From positions 1 through 10,471 of the forward strand of contig CAJVPP010003913.1 of assembly GCA_910592005.1 (NCBI GenBank): a stretch of 10,471 bases of DNA, read 5' to 3'. Shown in pieces: positions 7,458-10,471 of the stretch. Position numbers and translations under genes: made by a program. The notes below the pieces were generated by a model. It ran no database searches and was not told the origin of the DNA. It saw only the letters and a program-made list of their open reading frames with translations. The stretch is from Funneliformis mosseae. Lineage: Eukaryota; Glomeromycota; Glomeromycetes; Glomerales; Glomeraceae. Numbering within the stretch: position 1 is the first letter of the stretch; every line of letters begins with the position of its first letter.

Positions 7458-8855
7458 ACTCAATTTGCGTCTCTAACTAAACTTGGCAAATTAAAAGAAC
7501 AATTAATTTAAACTGAATCAATTATGGGCTTGGTTTCTTGATTAGATTATAGATTAGCAAAATGCTTTTCTAAAAAATAATTTTAAAAATAAAGAAATTT
7601 TATATTTTGTATGTGTATTATTTACCTAAAAATCATATTTGAATTTATATTTATCTTATCAATTACATTCTTTCTCATTTGTCATGTCTCAAAATAATTT
7701 CTATAAAAAGTACAACTAACCTTTAATTAATTTTTTTTATATTAAAATTAATAGTCATATTACTTTTAATTTTTAATTTTAAGTATATAAATAAATGTAT
7801 TTATGATTTATATTTTCTAGATATTTGCCATATTTTTACTAAATTATATACTTTAAAATATTACAAACAGGAATAAGATTGGATTTTATAATATTTTTTT
7901 TTTGTTATATTGCTTAAAATTATGTGTTTTTAAAAAATTATCAATAGTGATTAAATAAATACATTCAGATAAATATTTTAATCACATTTATTTTTTAATA
8001 TACATTTAATTCTTCAAATAATTCCTTTAAATAATTATATTTTTTCACAAAATTAATAAACCAATTACAAATATTATATTATAGCTAAAAATAATCATAT
8101 TAATTAAAATTATTATTATTAAATAAAAGTTTAAATGAAATTTATTATTAATTAATAATTATATTCTTTACTTTAAGTCCTTTATTTTAAGAGACTCTAA
8201 TATTTTATTACTGGATTCATTTTTAATTATCTTAATATCTAAGTTGAAAGGCTACAACAATTGATTCTATTTGCTAAAGTTTACGATTTTAGGATTTTTT
8301 CTAAGTTTTATAAATATTTGTTATATTTGAATCAACTTAGCAATTTATTATATCTTAGAATTTAAGATATATTTAGTTAAACTTATAAGAATGAACTTAA
8401 AAACAAGTTAATATAGAATATTATAACAAATTTTAAATAACATTAAAAGAAAAGTAATTTGTATAGATTTAAATTGATTCTTTTATTAATAATATTGAAA
8501 CTTATGCTTATAAAAAAGTTAATTTACAACTTAAGTAAAAAGCTATTCTATTCATATAAAATTAATTTTTTATAGCTAACTACTTTCTATATTAAAATTA
8601 ATTAAATGTAAATATATATTCTAATAAAATTATACAGAAACATAATAAAATAATAAAAATATAATAAATTATAAAAATAATAAAAATGAATAAAATAATT
8701 AGACCCTAAAAGAATTACAGATGAAACAGAGTAAATAGAATAAATAGATTATATAAAAAATATAAAGAAATAGAAGAAATAGATAAAATAAAAATTATTG
8801 TTAATTATTATTTAACGCAATTAAAAAATTATTTAATATAAGATTATTATTAATC

Positions 8856-8867
8856 AGCAGATCTCAC
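8856..8867 (+). repeat. AGCAGATCTCAC motif, copy 2, overlapping a CACGTG box
   Basis: This is the second copy of the motif at 1491. Here it runs into TCACGTGAT, so it contains an E-box (8865-8870). It stands alone in A/T-rich DNA, more than 1.5 kb from the nearest gene start. Confidence 0.6.
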
Positions 8868-9499
8868 GTGATATTTAAAGTTGTAATTTCTTTTGTTAAT
8901 AGTATTAAAAGAAAGAAAATATAAAAAAGAATATTTAGTTTTCTTAATATAATAATGATAAAAAAAACTAGTAGTAAATAAAAATTCATTTACTCAATTA
9001 ATTTTTTCAAAACTTAAAATATAAATAAACTAATATCACATTTATTATATATTAAATTTTTAATATTGAATTAAAAAGGGTAAGAACTGACGTAATTTTT
9101 TAAAAAAGAAAGGAAGTTCACCTAGAATGATATTATTATATAATTCCTTATTTAAAAGTAATAAAAATGATAATAGAAAGAAAAGAAAAGTTAAATTTTT
9201 AAAATCAAAATAATGTAATTTTTGGTCTTCTCTTATATTATCATTTCTTTAATTGCTAAATTTATCCTCTTTTCCATACTATTTACTAATTAAGGTAGAG
9301 ATTTTATTCAATATTAAACTATTTCCCTTAATAATTTCCATAAAAATCTTTTGCATAATTAGTTTTTTTCATTAATTTATTTTTTTTTATTCTTTTCTTA
9401 ATAATTACTCATAAGTTTTTTATTGGATTCAGATTTGAGAAATATAATGATTAATAGAAAACTGTAAAGCAGTGTATAATATTCACGTATACAATATAT

Positions 9500-9513
9500 A
9501 TATGTGCACATAT
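9500..9513. repeat. 14-bp perfect palindrome with GTGCAC centre
   Basis: ATATGTGCACATAT is self-complementary. It sits in a longer imperfect dyad between TATAATAT (9475-9482) and ATATTATA (9510-9517), about 45 bp before the retroposon. It may be chance in alternating AT sequence. Confidence 0.5.
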
Positions 9514-9545
9514 TATATAGCATAAAATATGCATAAATAATTATT

Positions 9546-9559
9546 AAAAATAGATAAAT
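9546..9559 (+). repeat. Left target-site duplication of the retroposon
   Basis: AAAAATAGATAAAT lies directly before the start of the element at 9560/9561. An identical 14-mer follows the element's poly(A) run at 10317-10330. Nine bases (TAGATAAAT) are unambiguous. The five leading A merge with the tail on the right side. Paired repeats of this size are expected from target-primed reverse transcription. Confidence 0.7.
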
Positions 9560-9560
9560 A

Positions 9561-9599
9561 GGGATTGGCATCCCTGGCTTATGCTACAAGGCATGAGTC
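9561..9599 (+). other. Hairpin-rich 5' end of the retroposon
   Basis: Two adjacent hairpins can form. GGGAT (9561-9565) pairs with ATCCC (9570-9574) across loop TGGC. CTTATGC (9578-9584) pairs with GCATGAG (9591-9597) across a 6-nt loop with one wobble. As an alternative fold, GGGA (9561-9564) can pair with TCCC (9598-9601) to enclose the second hairpin. A structured 5' end suits a small non-coding RNA origin. Confidence 0.5.
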
Positions 9600-9681
9600 C
9601 CTATTATAGGTTACATTACAATAGATCCTAGTTCAGTACCTACCAAGTACAGATTACAGTATTAATTTACTGCAGATTTTA

Positions 9682-9696
9682 CCAGTTCGATTCTGG
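9682..9696 (+). promoter_or_regulatory. B-box / T-arm-like segment 1 in the retroposon
   Basis: CCAGTTCGATTCTGG has a 4-bp stem and the 7-nt loop TTCGATT, the loop form of a tRNA T-arm. Bases 9684-9694 match the Pol III B-box consensus GGTTCGANTCC at 9 of 11 positions. A weak A-box-like TGGCATCCCTGG lies at 9566-9577, further away than in a normal tRNA gene. Confidence 0.45.
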
Positions 9697-10001
9697 AAAT
9701 GAATTTTATAGGATGCGCACAAACTATGTGTGTTAAAGATCACGAACTTGTAGAATATGGTAAACCTGTGTGATTACGCAAGTGATCACATTACATAGAA
9801 CTGATTGAGTTCAGAACTTATATTAGGGGCTGGCCTGTAATGGGCAAGTGCTGCATCGTCTGTAAAGGGTTATTACTGATAACGGGACATAACAGGTCAA
9901 TAGTAGACGCTGTATAACTTGGATTGAACAAGAGTCGTGGGTTATAGGTGGCTTCTAGTTGAAGTACCGTGATGTCTATGAGTCAATTAGGGTTTGAGAG
10001 G

Positions 10002-10020
10002 CCTGAGTTTAATTCTCAGG
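10002..10020 (+). other. T-arm-like segment 2 in the retroposon
   Basis: CCTGAGTTTAATTCTCAGG has a perfect 6-bp stem and a 7-nt loop TTTAATT. The loop differs from TTCGATT by CG to TA, the change expected from decay of a CpG on both strands. A weak A-box-like TGGCTTCTAGTTGA lies about 50 bp upstream, at about 9950-9963. A full cloverleaf could not be drawn. Confidence 0.35.
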
Positions 10021-10316
10021 ATGATTTTGATAGTCTGGGAGTATTAACTGTGTTGGATAGCTATTCTGAATTAGGTTGATAAAGACTCCTCTTTCCAGTA
10101 ATTGGCCAGAATTCTTCGTGTTAACCATATCAGAAATTAGCTATGTAGCGTTTAGGATACATAGTCAGTTGCAAAGGCTAATATTTCAGCAGTTCAGACT
10201 AGCTTTAAATGTAGCCAGAAGGGGCTTATTTCTGGATACAATGACATATCGAACATATGAGCTGCAGAGTCAGGATATTTGGGCGACTGATCACTAAAAC
10301 CTAAGGAAAAAAAAAA

Positions 10317-10330
10317 AAAAATAGATAAAT
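10317..10330 (+). repeat. Right target-site duplication of the retroposon
   Basis: This repeats AAAAATAGATAAAT of 9546-9559 directly after the poly(A) tail. The next bases differ on the two sides (A at 9560, T at 10331), which sets the limit of the repeat. Confidence 0.7.
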
Positions 10331-10362
10331 TATATATAAAAATGGATAAATTATTTATAAAA
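10321..10362 (+). repeat. Two 21-bp tandem units beside the retroposon
   Basis: Units 10321-10341 and 10342-10362 agree at 19 of 21 bases. The first unit overlaps the right target-site duplication. A T15 run (10364-10378) follows. Confidence 0.7.
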
Positions 10363-10471
10363 ATTTTTTTTTTTTTTTAAAGTGCGGTAGTTTTGCAATA
10401 TCTTTATTATGAGAGTATGATAATATAAAATTAAAAACAAATCAAAAGAAATTACAAAAATCTCGTAAAGA
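10363..10471. other. AT-rich tail of the window
   Basis: A T15 run (10364-10378) is followed by a short less biased stretch (AAAGTGCGGTAG) and then A-rich sequence to the window end. No gene is seen. Confidence 0.5.

Larger units (their letters stand above)
7358..9545. other. Very AT-rich intergenic region without a supported gene
   Basis: About 2.2 kb follow with dense stops in all frames and no recognisable protein. Only the first 200 bp look like a promoter for CBC2. The strand composition shifts. The stretch 8641-8790 is A-rich on the plus strand (2 G/C in 60 bases at 8641-8700), whereas 9220-9420 is T/C-rich. The 12-nt motif AGCAGATCTCAC at 8856-8867 repeats one at 1491. I see no tRNA, rRNA or transposase trace. 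Confidence 0.65.
9561..10321 (+). mobile_element. Poly(A)-tailed retroposon, SINE-like or LINE 3' end
   Basis: Base composition changes abruptly at both ends. The 60 bases at 9841-9900 hold 27 G/C, against 2 G/C in 60 at 8641-8700. The unit ends in 15 A (10307-10321) and is bracketed by a 14-bp direct repeat, as expected for an RNA copied by LINE machinery. All forward frames from the first bases meet stops early. The longest open stretch, 10076-10297 (73 codons, TTG-initiated), has no motif I recognise, so the element looks non-coding. It contains two tRNA T-arm-like segments (9682-9696, 10002-10020) and a hairpin-rich 5' end. Alternatives are a 5'-truncated LINE 3' UTR or a retrocopied non-coding RNA or mRNA. 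Internal TTTT runs (e.g. 9677-9680) weaken a simple Pol III model. I cannot name the family. Confidence 0.65.

Noticed and set aside
8641..8790. Possible centromere- or telomere-like simple repeat
   Set aside because: There is no regular unit. It is irregular A-rich sequence.
9560..9604. ATAGGGA/TCCCTAT stem suggesting a terminal inverted repeat or a ribozyme at the 5' end
   Set aside because: The first three bases belong to the flank, no matching inverted end exists at the 3' side, and I see no hammerhead core, so neither a DNA transposon end nor a ribozyme is supported.
10076..10297. 73-codon open frame in the retroposon
   Set aside because: It begins with TTG, has no recognisable domain, and covers only the last third of the element. 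It is more likely a chance opening in non-coding sequence.
1..10471. CRISPR array, prokaryotic operon or virus-derived gene
   Set aside because: There are spliced genes, no spaced identical repeats, no ribosome-binding sites and no recognisable viral protein.

Overview
This is an AT-rich eukaryotic nuclear window. Its three genes, short introns (63-118 nt, donors GTATGT/GTAAG and similar, mostly TAG acceptors) and long A/T homopolymer runs point to a fungus. The composition suggests an early-diverging Mucoromycota lineage, perhaps an arbuscular mycorrhizal fungus of the Rhizophagus type. That taxon is inferred, because no ribosomal marker is present.

Layout: (1) 1-1520 is AT-rich spacer with no gene I can support. 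(2) 1775-3883, minus strand, is a single-exon SUN-domain protein of the inner nuclear membrane. A well-formed candidate intron (1655-1772) starts two bases after its stop codon, so it would lie in the 3' UTR. (3) 3884-5117 is the divergent promoter region, with several short DNA motifs and dyads. (4) 5118-6270, plus strand, is a four-exon tRNA-dihydrouridine synthase of the DUS4 family (314 aa). (5) 6364-7348, minus strand, is a five-exon gene for the small subunit of the nuclear cap-binding complex (CBC2/NCBP2, 220 aa in the preferred model). It converges on DUS4 with 93 bp between the two stop codons. (6) 7358-9545 is very AT-rich spacer. (7) 9561-10321 is a composition island of about 760 bp that ends in a 15-nt poly(A) run and is flanked by a 14-bp direct repeat. 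These are the marks of a retrotransposed element, most likely a SINE-like retroposon or the 3' part of a LINE. (8) The last 140 bp hold a small tandem repeat and A/T-rich sequence.

The three genes are housekeeping genes for nuclear architecture and RNA metabolism: LINC-complex anchoring, tRNA D-loop modification and mRNA cap recognition. They are transcribed separately, and nothing suggests a co-regulated cluster. I merged the split exons of DUS4 and CBC2 by matching reading frames, splice sites and family alignment. The least described item is the retroposon at 9561-10321, which contains two tRNA T-arm-like (B-box-like) segments and several hairpins. I did not find a novel multi-gene system.
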